Shown here: positions 26,693-34,565 of the stretch, piece by piece
Layout: each line of letters begins with the position of its first letter
How positions within the stretch are numbered: the first letter of the stretch is position 1
From: Peptacetobacter sp900550335
GTDB taxonomy: Bacteria; Bacillota; Clostridia; Peptostreptococcales; Peptostreptococcaceae
Assembly: GCF_047528295.1 (NCBI RefSeq)
Contig: NZ_CP180001.1
Span: forward strand, 2,356,001-2,420,000
DNA: 64,000 bases
Reading direction: 5' to 3'
Translations under genes and position numbers: made by a program
The notes under the pieces: model-generated
What the model saw: the letters and a program-made list of their open reading frames with translations, nothing else
Database searches by the model: none
What the model was told of the DNA's origin: nothing

Positions 26693-27967
26693 TTAAAATA
26701 ATTCTATTTGTGTTGTTGTATTCAAAGAAATTTCTTTTTCTATAATTTCTTCGTAGATTATTCTTTTATAATTTGATTTATCTAGTGCATTATATATTAA
26801 TCCATATTTATAATGCCATATTTCCCATAGAATCATGTCTTTTCCACAATTTTTACAAATATAAGGATTTACTCCAAATGATTCTATCAATCTATCTTTA
26901 AAATTTTTCTTTACTGTATTCTTCTTTTTTATCAGCTTAGATATATTTCTGTGTCTCATAAAGTTATATAACTTCAATATTTCTATGCTTAATTTATTTT
27001 TTATTCTTGAATATAGACCGTATCTTCTTGCAACTCTAAAACCCTTCGGGTGAATATGTTGGGTTATTTTACCTATAAATTCTAATACATTTACAGTTAT
27101 TTCTCTTTTTTCCTTAGGTTTTTTGTTTTCATACCAGTAAGTTACATTTTTTCCATCGTAATTAATTATTCTATATTCAGCGATAGCTGGTCTAGCCAAA
27201 TATCTACCTATATATTGAGTTGCCTGTTTTATATTAGTTAAACGTCTTTCTGCATTTACATAGAATTCTTTCTTATATAGCTTATTTATCAAATTTTTAG
27301 TTTTTCTATCGCTAAAATTGTTTTTTATTATATCTAGTACCAACTTTCGCCATACCTTTTTCATATATGTATATGGTATGAAATCTAATTTTTTGAACCA
27401 CTTATTATTTCTATCTATTCCACCTTCGGTGTATAAGGCGTGTATATGAGGATTCCATTTTAAATCTCCACCAAAGGTGTGTACTACAGCAATTACCCCT
27501 AATTCATAATTTCCCTTTGTTTTATTTTTATGAAAACTATCTAATACCTCATATGTAGCATCTTGTAAATCTTTTAAAAGCTCTCGCTTTCTGTAGAAAT
27601 AAACTCTCAACTCCTCCGGAATTGTGAAAACTGCATGTCTATGAGAAACATCAAGCATATTTTCTACCTGTTTTTCTGCCCATTCCATAGAATATTTTCT
27701 TCCACACTTTGTACAAAACTTACTTTTACAAGTGAACCCTTGGATATACTCTTCTCCACAGTCTATACATTTGTGTTTTATATATCCGTTCTCTATATTT
27801 CCACAATTTAAAGCCTTTATTACAGTATTTTCTATCTGATCTCTCATTTCTCTTCTAACTTTATTCCAATATTTTAGTTTGAATTCTTCAAAGTGATTTT
27901 TTAATATTTTCTTAATGATTTTTTCATCTTTTTGTTTCTTCAATACATTCATATTACTATTGTACAT
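26693..27967 (-). mobile_element. IS91-family HUH transposase gene (insertion sequence)
   Basis: A 424-residue rolling-circle transposase of the IS91 (IS801/IS1294) group. An N-terminal zinc-binding domain (C67, C70, C80, C85, C88) precedes the HUH motif NPHIHAL (H174, H176), and the paired catalytic tyrosines lie in QYIGRYLARP (Y252 and Y256). A second CxxC (YICKNCGKDM) is near the C-terminus. The frame is intact. No Shine-Dalgarno site is clear before the ATG. It uses CAA for 6 of 9 glutamines, against mostly CAG in neighbouring metabolic genes. The element lies just after the ridA terminator. I cannot place its ends: IS91 elements have no terminal inverted repeats and make no target duplication. 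Confidence 0.9.
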
Positions 27968-28009
27968 AAGTTTTCCACAATTTTAAATTATTATAATTTC
28001 CTTAGGAAT

Positions 28010-28041
28010 AAAAAAAGATGCCCCTAAAAAGAGACATCTTA
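28010..28041 (-). terminator. Terminator of ridA
   Basis: In minus-strand RNA, AAGAUGUCUCU pairs with AGGGGCAUCUU (some G-U pairs), followed by TTTTTTT. It lies 22 bases past the ridA stop and before the transposase gene. Confidence 0.85.
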
Positions 28042-28062
28042 TATATCTTTATAATTATTGAA

Positions 28063-28443
28063 TTATAAAACTGCTATTAATTCTATTTCAACTTTAACAT
28101 CTTTTGGTAATCTAGCTACTTCTACACAAGATCTAGCTGGTTTGTTTTCACCGAAGAATTCAGCGTAAACTTCGTTTAAGTCATTGAATTCGTTCATATC
28201 TTTTATGAAAACTGTAGTTTTTACAACGTTAGAGAAGTCTGCTCCAGCTTCAGCTAATACATTTTTTATGTTAGTTAAAGATCTAGTAGCCTGTTCTTTT
28301 ATTCCACCTTCAACAACTGTCATTGTTTCTGGATCTAGTGGAACCTGTCCTGATAAGAATAATAAATTTCCTGCTTTTATAGCCTGAGAATATGGTCCTA
28401 AAGCTGCAGGAGCATTGTTAGTGTGTAATACTTCGTGTTTCAT
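28063..28443 (-). CDS. ridA: RidA family enamine/imine deaminase
   Basis: Hydrolyses reactive 2-aminoacrylate and other enamine/imine intermediates released by PLP dehydratases, to 2-oxoacids and ammonia. The 126 residues show the whole YjgF/YER057c/UK114 pattern: NAPAALGPYSQAIKAG at the N-terminus, LFLSGQVPLDP, NVLAEAGADFSNVVKTTVF, and ARSCVEVARLPKDVKVEIE with the arginine that binds the substrate carboxylate. It lies just after ilvA, whose product generates these intermediates, but it has its own promoter. Confidence 0.96.
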   Translation of the reverse strand: MKHEVLHTNNAPAALGPYSQAIKAGNLLFLSGQVPLDPETMTVVEGGIKEQATRSLTNIKNVLAEAGADFSNVVKTTVFIKDMNEFNDLNEVYAEFFGENKPARSCVEVARLPKDVKVEIELIAVL

Positions 28444-28505
28444 TGGAAACCCCTCCTAATATTATATTAATATAAGTTATGTGTTTTTATTAACACTATA
28501 TTTAT

Positions 28506-28534
28506 ATTATACTCTTTTATTTATATCGATTCAA
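28506..28534 (-). promoter_or_regulatory. Promoter of ridA
   Basis: On the minus strand TTGAAT (28529-28534) and TATAAT (28506-28511) are 17 bases apart, about 60 bases before the ridA start codon. Confidence 0.8.
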
Positions 28535-28604
28535 ATATTATTTATACTTTTAATAAATTTATTTTATGTTTTAAACTATTTTTGAATATGTTTTAATTTT
28601 ATAA

Positions 28605-29822
28605 TTATATTTCTTTTACGCAGAATCCTGCTTCAACTAATGCTGATTTAACTCTCTTAATATGGTCGAAGTCTAATGTTTCTAATATAAATTCTGCAGT
28701 CTGGTCAGTTAAACTTTCTCCTGATGCTAAGCTTCCCTGGTTAGCAGATAATATATTTGCACCAGCTTCACTTATTATGCTAGTAACTCTTGAGAAGTTA
28801 CCTGGTTTATCACTCATATTAACTTTTAAGCTAACTCTTCTTCCTTCTTTAGCTAATGCAACACCTATTATTCTGTATAGTGTATTTACGTCTACGTTAC
28901 CACCAGATACTACACATACTACATTTTCTCCAGCTTCTGGTTTATATTTTCCACTTAATAAAGCTGCTGTTGAAACTGCACCAGCACCTTCAGATACTAT
29001 TTTCTGGCTTTCCATCATAAATAATATAGCCTGTGCTATTTCATCTTCTTCAACTACAACAACATCATCAACTAATTCTTTTATTATATCAAATGTTAAA
29101 TCTCCAGGAGTCTTAACTGCTATACCATCAGCTATTGTTGGTGCATTAAATGCAGATGTAACTTCTCCATTCTGGAATGATTCTTTCATTGAAGGTATAT
29201 TAGCTGTCTGAACACCTATTACTTTACAATTAGGGTTTAATGCTTTTGCAACTACTGCTACACCAGCAACTATTCCACCACCACCTATTGGGCATAATAC
29301 TGTATCTACTTTGTTATCTAACTGTTCAAAGAATTCTAATGCTAAAGTACCCTGACCAGCTATTACATATTTATCATTGAATGGATGTAGGAAAGTAGCT
29401 CCTGTTTCTTTCTGTACTTCTACTGCTTTAGCGTATGCATCATCGTAAACTGTACCATTTAATACAACTTCTGCTCCGTAACCTTTAGTAGCACTAACTT
29501 TTGCTAATGGTGCAGTAGCTGGCATTGCTATAGTAGCTTTTATTCCTGTTAATTTTGCTCCAAGTGCAACACCCTGTGCATGATTTCCTGCAGATGCTGC
29601 TATAACTCCTCTTGCTTTTTCTTCTTCAGTAAGATTTGCTATTTTATTACATGCACCTCTAACTTTGAAAGATCCAGTTTTCTGTAGGTTTTCACATTTG
29701 TAATAAACATGAGCACCAGTTTTTTCGCTTAATTTTGTACTTTCTAAAACGTCAGTCTTTTTAACTATATCTTTTATAGTCTCTCTCGCCTGTTTTACAT
29801 CTTCTAAAGTAACCTGTAACAT
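28605..29822 (-). CDS. ilvA: Threonine ammonia-lyase (threonine/serine dehydratase)
   Basis: PLP enzyme that converts threonine to 2-oxobutyrate (and serine to pyruvate) plus ammonia. The 405 residues carry the PLP lysine in KTGSFKVRGACNK (K53), ASAGNHAQGVA, the glycine loop PIGGGGIVAGVA and a C-terminal ACT-like domain (about 330-405). This architecture is shared by many catabolic and biosynthetic enzymes of clostridia, so isoleucine feedback cannot be judged. The neighbours (ridA, aspD, ansA) suggest amino acid fermentation. Confidence 0.95.
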   Translation of the reverse strand: MLQVTLEDVKQARETIKDIVKKTDVLESTKLSEKTGAHVYYKCENLQKTGSFKVRGACNKIANLTEEEKARGVIAASAGNHAQGVALGAKLTGIKATIAMPATAPLAKVSATKGYGAEVVLNGTVYDDAYAKAVEVQKETGATFLHPFNDKYVIAGQGTLALEFFEQLDNKVDTVLCPIGGGGIVAGVAVVAKALNPNCKVIGVQTANIPSMKESFQNGEVTSAFNAPTIADGIAVKTPGDLTFDIIKELVDDVVVVEEDEIAQAILFMMESQKIVSEGAGAVSTAALLSGKYKPEAGENVVCVVSGGNVDVNTLYRIIGVALAKEGRRVSLKVNMSDKPGNFSRVTSIISEAGANILSANQGSLASGESLTDQTAEFILETLDFDHIKRVKSALVEAGFCVKEI

Positions 29823-30252
29823 TTACATCAACTCCTGTTAAATTATATTTTTATTATTTCATTTTTTATTCTATAACCTTTTCCCTAAAAATGCAACAAG
29901 TTTTGCATTATTTTAAATCTATAGGGAAAACGCATTTTAACATTAAAAAAAAGCTTTTTATCGTTCACTTTTACTATTTATTTTTATTTTTTAAGTTTTT
30001 AATTCTTTACATATTTAAAAATATCTTATTTCACTATTTTCACTTTATTTTTTCTCTTTACTTTTTTAAAAAATACATTATAATTAAAGTGTAAATAAAT
30101 TAAATCATTTGAATAAGTCAGGTGATTTTTACAATAGATAAGATTATTTTTTATTTTATCTATTTTTTATGATGATTATTAATATAGTTATATTTTAAGG
30201 TTATATTTTTCAAAATTATATTTTAAAGATTATTAAAAGGAGATTAGTTAAA
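29823..30252. promoter_or_regulatory. 430-base intergenic region between ilvA and aspD
   Basis: AT-rich region with no supported gene. It contains the nested inverted repeat at 29879-29930 in the ilvA leader, a TATAAT at 30079-30084 that could serve aspD, and an A/T-only hairpin with a T-run near 30133-30171 inside the aspD leader. Both leaders are long (over 150 bases), which leaves room for attenuation-like control, but I see no known riboswitch or T-box motif. Confidence 0.45.
29879..29930. repeat. Nested inverted repeat in the ilvA leader
   Basis: Outer arms TTTTCCCTA (29879-29887) and TAGGGAAAA (29922-29930) and inner arms AATGCAA (29890-29896) and TTGCATT (29903-29909) match exactly. 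It lies 57-108 bases upstream of the ilvA start codon. It could be an operator or a folded leader element; no T-run follows. Confidence 0.5.
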
Positions 30253-31884
30253 GTGATTAATTATTCAAAAGAAGAAATTAAAAAAATGTACAACCGATTA
30301 AGCCCGTTTGAATTTAAAAACGAGCTTATCGAAATAGCAAAAGATACATCTAATGCTAAAAATATACCTTTATTAGATGCAGGTAGAGGTAATCCTAACT
30401 GGACTTGTTCTTCTGCAAGAGAAGCATTCTTTACGTTCGGACACTTTGCAGTAACAGAAACAAGACTTAATTGGGATTTAGGAAATCTTTCAGGTATGCC
30501 ACAGAAAGATGGTATCGCAAAAAGATTATTCAATTATATAGAAGAAAATAAAGATATGCCTGGTGCTTTCTTATTAAAAAATATAATAAATTACGGTATA
30601 ACAGAAATGGGATTCAATCCAGATGAATTTGTTCATGAGTTAGCTGACGGTATAATAGGAGATAACTATCCTCTACCAGATAGAATGTTACCTCATATAG
30701 AAAAAATTGTTCACGATTATTTAGTACAGGAAATGAAATACAATATAGATGATGAGTACGGAGATATACAGGTATTTGCAGTTGAAGGTGCTACTGCAGC
30801 TATGTGCTATATATTTGATTCTCTTATGGCAAATGAGCTTTTAAAAAGAGGAGATAAAATAGCAATGATGACTCCTATATTTACTCCTTATCTTGAAATA
30901 CCAAATCTTCCAAGATACAACTTCGATATAGTAAATATAAACGCTGATGTTGTAGACGAAAGAGGCGTTCATACTTGGCAGTTCTCAAGAAAAGAACTTG
31001 AAAAGTTAAAAGATAAATCTATAAAAGCTCTTTTCGTTGTAAATCCTAACAATCCAGCATCTATAGGAATGAATGAAGAAACTTGTAATGAATTAATAGA
31101 TGTAGTAAAAACATATAATGAAGATTTAATGATTATATCTGATGATGTTTACGGTACTTTTGTAAACAACTTCTCTTCATTAATGTCTAAACTTCCTTAC
31201 AACACTTTAGGAGTTTATTCTTACTCTAAATACTTCGGTGTTACAGGTTGGAGACTTGGAACTTTCGCAGTTCACGAAAAAAATGTTTTTGATAAAAAGA
31301 TAAAAGAATTAAAAGGTGAATCTAAAAAGGTAGTAGATAAAAGATATAGTGATATGAGTCTTAATCCTTCATCTCTTACATTTATGGAAAGAGTTGTCGC
31401 TGACAGTCGACGGGTTGCATTAAATCATACTGCTGGACTTTCTACTCCTCAGCAGGTTCAGATGGCATTCTTCTCTGCTTTTGCACTAATAGATAAAGTC
31501 GATGCTTACAAAAAATTAAACATGAGTATATGTAGAAGAAGACAAAGACTTCTATTTGAATCTTTAGGAATAGATTATGTAAATCTTGAAAATAGTGCAG
31601 CATACTACTTCCAGTTTGATATAGATGAATGGGGTAGATTAAACCATGGACAGGATTTTGTAGAATTTATGCACAATAACTTCGATGCATCTGATATATT
31701 ATATAAACTTGCAAAAGACTATTCTATAGTTCTTCTTGGTGGTAACGGATTTGCCGCACCAAAATGGTCTATAAGAGTTTCTCTTGCTAACTTAGATGAT
31801 AGAGCCTATATAACTATTGGTGCATCTATTAAAAACATACTTAACGAATACGTAGAATTATGGAACTCACAAAAAAATAACTAG
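30253..31884 (+). CDS. aspD: Aspartate 4-decarboxylase / aspartate aminotransferase
   Basis: PLP enzyme that releases CO2 from the beta-carboxyl of aspartate to make alanine; the family also transaminates. The 543 residues carry NPNNP (264-268), SDDVYGT (about 296-302), and the PLP lysine in SYSKYFGVTGWRLG (K326). The long N-terminal part and length near 540 distinguish AspD from ordinary aminotransferases. When paired with an aspartate:alanine antiporter the reaction can generate proton motive force; no AspT gene lies in this window. The start is GTG 30253 with AAGGAG about 10 bases before it. Confidence 0.94.
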   Translation: MINYSKEEIKKMYNRLSPFEFKNELIEIAKDTSNAKNIPLLDAGRGNPNWTCSSAREAFFTFGHFAVTETRLNWDLGNLSGMPQKDGIAKRLFNYIEENKDMPGAFLLKNIINYGITEMGFNPDEFVHELADGIIGDNYPLPDRMLPHIEKIVHDYLVQEMKYNIDDEYGDIQVFAVEGATAAMCYIFDSLMANELLKRGDKIAMMTPIFTPYLEIPNLPRYNFDIVNINADVVDERGVHTWQFSRKELEKLKDKSIKALFVVNPNNPASIGMNEETCNELIDVVKTYNEDLMIISDDVYGTFVNNFSSLMSKLPYNTLGVYSYSKYFGVTGWRLGTFAVHEKNVFDKKIKELKGESKKVVDKRYSDMSLNPSSLTFMERVVADSRRVALNHTAGLSTPQQVQMAFFSAFALIDKVDAYKKLNMSICRRRQRLLFESLGIDYVNLENSAAYYFQFDIDEWGRLNHGQDFVEFMHNNFDASDILYKLAKDYSIVLLGGNGFAAPKWSIRVSLANLDDRAYITIGASIKNILNEYVELWNSQKNN

Positions 31885-31904
31885 TACTATTTTATAGTAT
31901 ATAA

Positions 31905-31958
31905 ACATCTTATTTTACTCAAAATATTAAATAAAAGATGTAATTATTTTATTTTTTT
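31905..31958 (+). terminator. Terminator of aspD
   Basis: A/T-rich stem of about 12 bp (ACATCTT arm at 31905, AAGATGT arm at 31935) followed by a long T-rich tract. It separates aspD from ansA. Confidence 0.6.
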
Positions 31959-32015
31959 GTTATAATTTTTATTGGAATATTAATTATTTTTTATTAGAAA
32001 GGTGTATAGATTATT

Positions 32016-33011
32016 ATGACTACTAAGAAGAAAGTTGCAATTGTATTTACTGGTGGAACAATTTCTATGACAGTAGATGACCAGGTGGGAGCAGCAATAC
32101 CTACTCTTTCAGGAGAACAGATACTTTCTATGGTTACTAATATAGACAAAGTTGCCGATATAGAAGTTCTTAACTTTGCTGAAATACCAGGACCTCACAT
32201 GACTCCTTATAGAATGATGGAGCTTAAAAAATATACTGAAGATCTTTTAGCTAGAGAAGATATAACTGGAGTTATCATAACTCACGGTACTGACTCACTA
32301 GAAGAAACAGCTTATTTCCTTGATTTAACTATAGACAACCCAAAACCAGTTATAGTTACTGGTGCTATGAGAAGTAGCTCAGAACTTGGTTATGATGGTT
32401 CAAGTAACTTATCAGCTGCTGTTTGTACAGCTGTATCAAAGGATGCTATAGGAAAAGGTGTTTTAGTTGTTTTAAACAATGAAGTTTTACTAGCTTCAGA
32501 AGCTACTAAAACTAATACTTTAGCTTTAAATACATTCCAGTCTTTAGTTGGTGGACCTCTTGGTTACATAGACTGCAATGAATTAGTTTTACTTAGAGAT
32601 ATAGTAAACAGAAGAGTTATAAAAACTGACAAACTAGAATCTAAAGTTGCTCTATTTAAAGCTTGTGCTGGAGAAAACAGTGATTTTATAAAAGCCGCTG
32701 TTGATTTAGGATACAAAGGTATAGTAATAGAAGCAATGGGTAGAGGAAACATACCTCCAGAAATGTTACCTGGTGTTGAATACGCTAGAGAAAAGAACTT
32801 ACCTGTTGTAATAGTTTCAAGATGTCATTCAGGTAGAGTGTTTGATAGCTACGGATACCATGGTTCAGGTAGAGACCTTAGAAACTTAGGTTGTATATTT
32901 GGTGGAGATCTTCCAGGACAGAAAGCTAGAATAAAATTAATGCTTGCTCTTGGACAGACTGACGATATGGATACTATAACTGACTACTTCGAAAGAGGTA
33001 TATACGCTTAA
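32016..33011 (+). CDS. ansA: L-asparaginase
   Basis: Hydrolyses asparagine to aspartate and ammonia. The 331 residues contain both catalytic triad parts: T15 in FTGGTISM, and T92-D93 in THGTDSLEETAY with K165 in SEATKTNT. No signal peptide is present, so the enzyme is cytosolic (type I-like). It lies after aspD on the same strand behind its own extended -10 (TGTTATAAT at 31958-31966), so asparagine can feed AspD. All five glutamine codons are CAG. Confidence 0.95.
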   Translation: MTTKKKVAIVFTGGTISMTVDDQVGAAIPTLSGEQILSMVTNIDKVADIEVLNFAEIPGPHMTPYRMMELKKYTEDLLAREDITGVIITHGTDSLEETAYFLDLTIDNPKPVIVTGAMRSSSELGYDGSSNLSAAVCTAVSKDAIGKGVLVVLNNEVLLASEATKTNTLALNTFQSLVGGPLGYIDCNELVLLRDIVNRRVIKTDKLESKVALFKACAGENSDFIKAAVDLGYKGIVIEAMGRGNIPPEMLPGVEYAREKNLPVVIVSRCHSGRVFDSYGYHGSGRDLRNLGCIFGGDLPGQKARIKLMLALGQTDDMDTITDYFERGIYA

Positions 33012-33034
33012 TTTTAAAATACATAATATAAAAT

Positions 33035-33071
33035 AAAAGAGGACCTCTATTTTTAGAAGTCCTCTATTTTT
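33035..33071. terminator. Bidirectional terminator between ansA and the ThrE-like pair
   Basis: Stem AGAGGAC/GTCCTCT with T-runs on both strands. The stop codon of the minus-strand ThrE C-half gene lies in the loop. Confidence 0.8.
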
Positions 33072-33562
33072 ATATCATCATCTTGATTTTCTTTTTTATT
33101 TACTTTTTTAAATGAATTTATTATTTTTCCAAGTATATCATTTGTTTTTCTTCTTCTAAATAAAGTAGTTATAAATACCAAACCTAGTGATATAGCCCCT
33201 GCTATCATAAGAGTTGATATACCATTTCTTACACCTGCAGTATAATCATTTGTAAGAAATGCATAGAACGTATTATACACACCATATCCCGGAACTAGTA
33301 TTATCATCGCACATACACTCATTATTGTTGACGGCGCATTGTACAATCTAGCACAAACTTCAACATATATCCCAAAACATATAGTTGCAAAGAAGAAAGA
33401 AAGATTATTTTCCATTCCTGCCATTAAAAGCAACTTATAAGATAGCCAAGCTATCCCACCTCCAATTGCGGATATTCTTAAATATTTTCCTTTTATATTA
33501 AAAATAACCCCAAAGCTATAAGCTGCTACCATACATAAAAAAACTTCTAGTGCCAATCTCAT
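33053..33562 (-). CDS. Threonine/serine exporter ThrE family, C-terminal half (YjjB-like)
   Basis: A 169-residue membrane protein with four or five hydrophobic segments and an Arg/Lys-rich tail, matching the short partner of split ThrE exporters. I start it at ATG 33562, preceded by GGAGG; its partner's stop lies one base before. In actinobacteria both halves form one protein that exports threonine and serine. Here the two proteins would form one complex. Confidence 0.87.
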   Translation of the reverse strand: MRLALEVFLCMVAAYSFGVIFNIKGKYLRISAIGGGIAWLSYKLLLMAGMENNLSFFFATICFGIYVEVCARLYNAPSTIMSVCAMIILVPGYGVYNTFYAFLTNDYTAGVRNGISTLMIAGAISLGLVFITTLFRRRKTNDILGKIINSFKKVNKKENQDDDIKIEDF

Positions 33563-33563
33563 T

Positions 33564-34325
33564 TTACGCACCTCCATATTTTATATATAAGTTTAGAACG
33601 AAACACATTCCTATTGCAACTGCTACACCAATTAAAAGAACTTCCTCTATCTTCATAGCACCTGATAAAAGCTCTCCATCTAGTATATCTCTTATAGCAT
33701 TTGTAAGAGGCAATCCAGGAACAAGAAGCATTATCGATCCCATAATTACCTTATCTATAGTATATATAAATTTGAATTTAACTAATAATATTGCAATTGT
33801 AGGTATTATAGCTGCACCAATCATATTTATGAAAAAATCGTTAAGCGATATTTTTCCAAATAATCCGGTAACATATTTTACTGTACACCCTATAAAAAAG
33901 CTAGCAAACATATCCGCTACTCCACCGCCAAATAAAACAGTAAGGACCGCAGTCCCTACCCCAGCAAAAAAGATCTTTCTATTATCCGAATAGTAATTTC
34001 CCTTTGTTATTTCTGCAAGTATTTTTTCGCATATCGCTATATCAAAATTATACTGCGATATAGTTCTAGAAAGTGCATTTATTTCAAACACTTTATTTAA
34101 GTCTGTACTTCTTTTCATTATTCTCTTTACAACCGACCTAATTTCTCCATTTACAGTTGCAGATACTATTACAGCTGTTGGTGTTGCAAATACACCAGTT
34201 TTTTCTATGCCAAAAGAAGAACATATTCTAGTAACAGTTTCTTCTACTCTGTACGTTTCTCCACCACTTTGTAGTAAAAGTACTCCTGCATCTGAAGCAA
34301 ATTCAAGTACTCTGTTTACGTCCAT
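33564..34325 (-). CDS. Threonine/serine exporter ThrE family, N-terminal half (YjjP-like)
   Basis: A 253-residue protein with a soluble N-terminal region (about 1-110, including LLLQSGGETYRVEETVTRI, typical of the family) and then about five membrane segments. It is translated just before its YjjB-like partner. Together they resemble E. coli YjjP-YjjB, known as a succinate exporter pair, and corynebacterial ThrE. The substrate here is not proven; the amino acid genes nearby favour threonine or serine. Confidence 0.87.
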   Translation of the reverse strand: MDVNRVLEFASDAGVLLLQSGGETYRVEETVTRICSSFGIEKTGVFATPTAVIVSATVNGEIRSVVKRIMKRSTDLNKVFEINALSRTISQYNFDIAICEKILAEITKGNYYSDNRKIFFAGVGTAVLTVLFGGGVADMFASFFIGCTVKYVTGLFGKISLNDFFINMIGAAIIPTIAILLVKFKFIYTIDKVIMGSIMLLVPGLPLTNAIRDILDGELLSGAMKIEEVLLIGVAVAIGMCFVLNLYIKYGGA

Positions 34326-34463
34326 TCAAAATCTCCTTTCTTCAAAAATATTTTTATTTTAACTTTACGGTTTTATTTTATAAATGTATTATTTTAATTC
34401 TACTTTGTCTATTGTATACCTAGATTGATAATATTTCAACATTGTTTATTTATTTTTATTTAC

Positions 34464-34502
34464 AAAATTAAAAGGAGAATATCACAAATGTGATATTCTC
34501 CC
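34464..34502 (-). terminator. Terminator of leuS
   Basis: Perfect 12-bp stem (GGAGAATATCAC at 34474 with GTGATATTCTCC at 34490) followed on the minus strand by TTTTAATTTT, about 64 bases past the stop codon. Confidence 0.85.
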
Positions 34503-34565
34503 ATTTTTAATAGTTAATTTTTTGTAAAAATTATATATACATATTACTTTCAATATAAATTTTTA

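Noticed and set aside
26641..28009. Terminal inverted repeats of the insertion sequence
   Set aside because: None found; IS91-family elements lack them, so the ends stay undefined.
29891..30094. 67-codon plus-strand frame upstream of aspD
   Set aside because: No start site signal, Phe/Leu/Ile-rich translation of T-rich DNA, and it lies over the ilvA leader.
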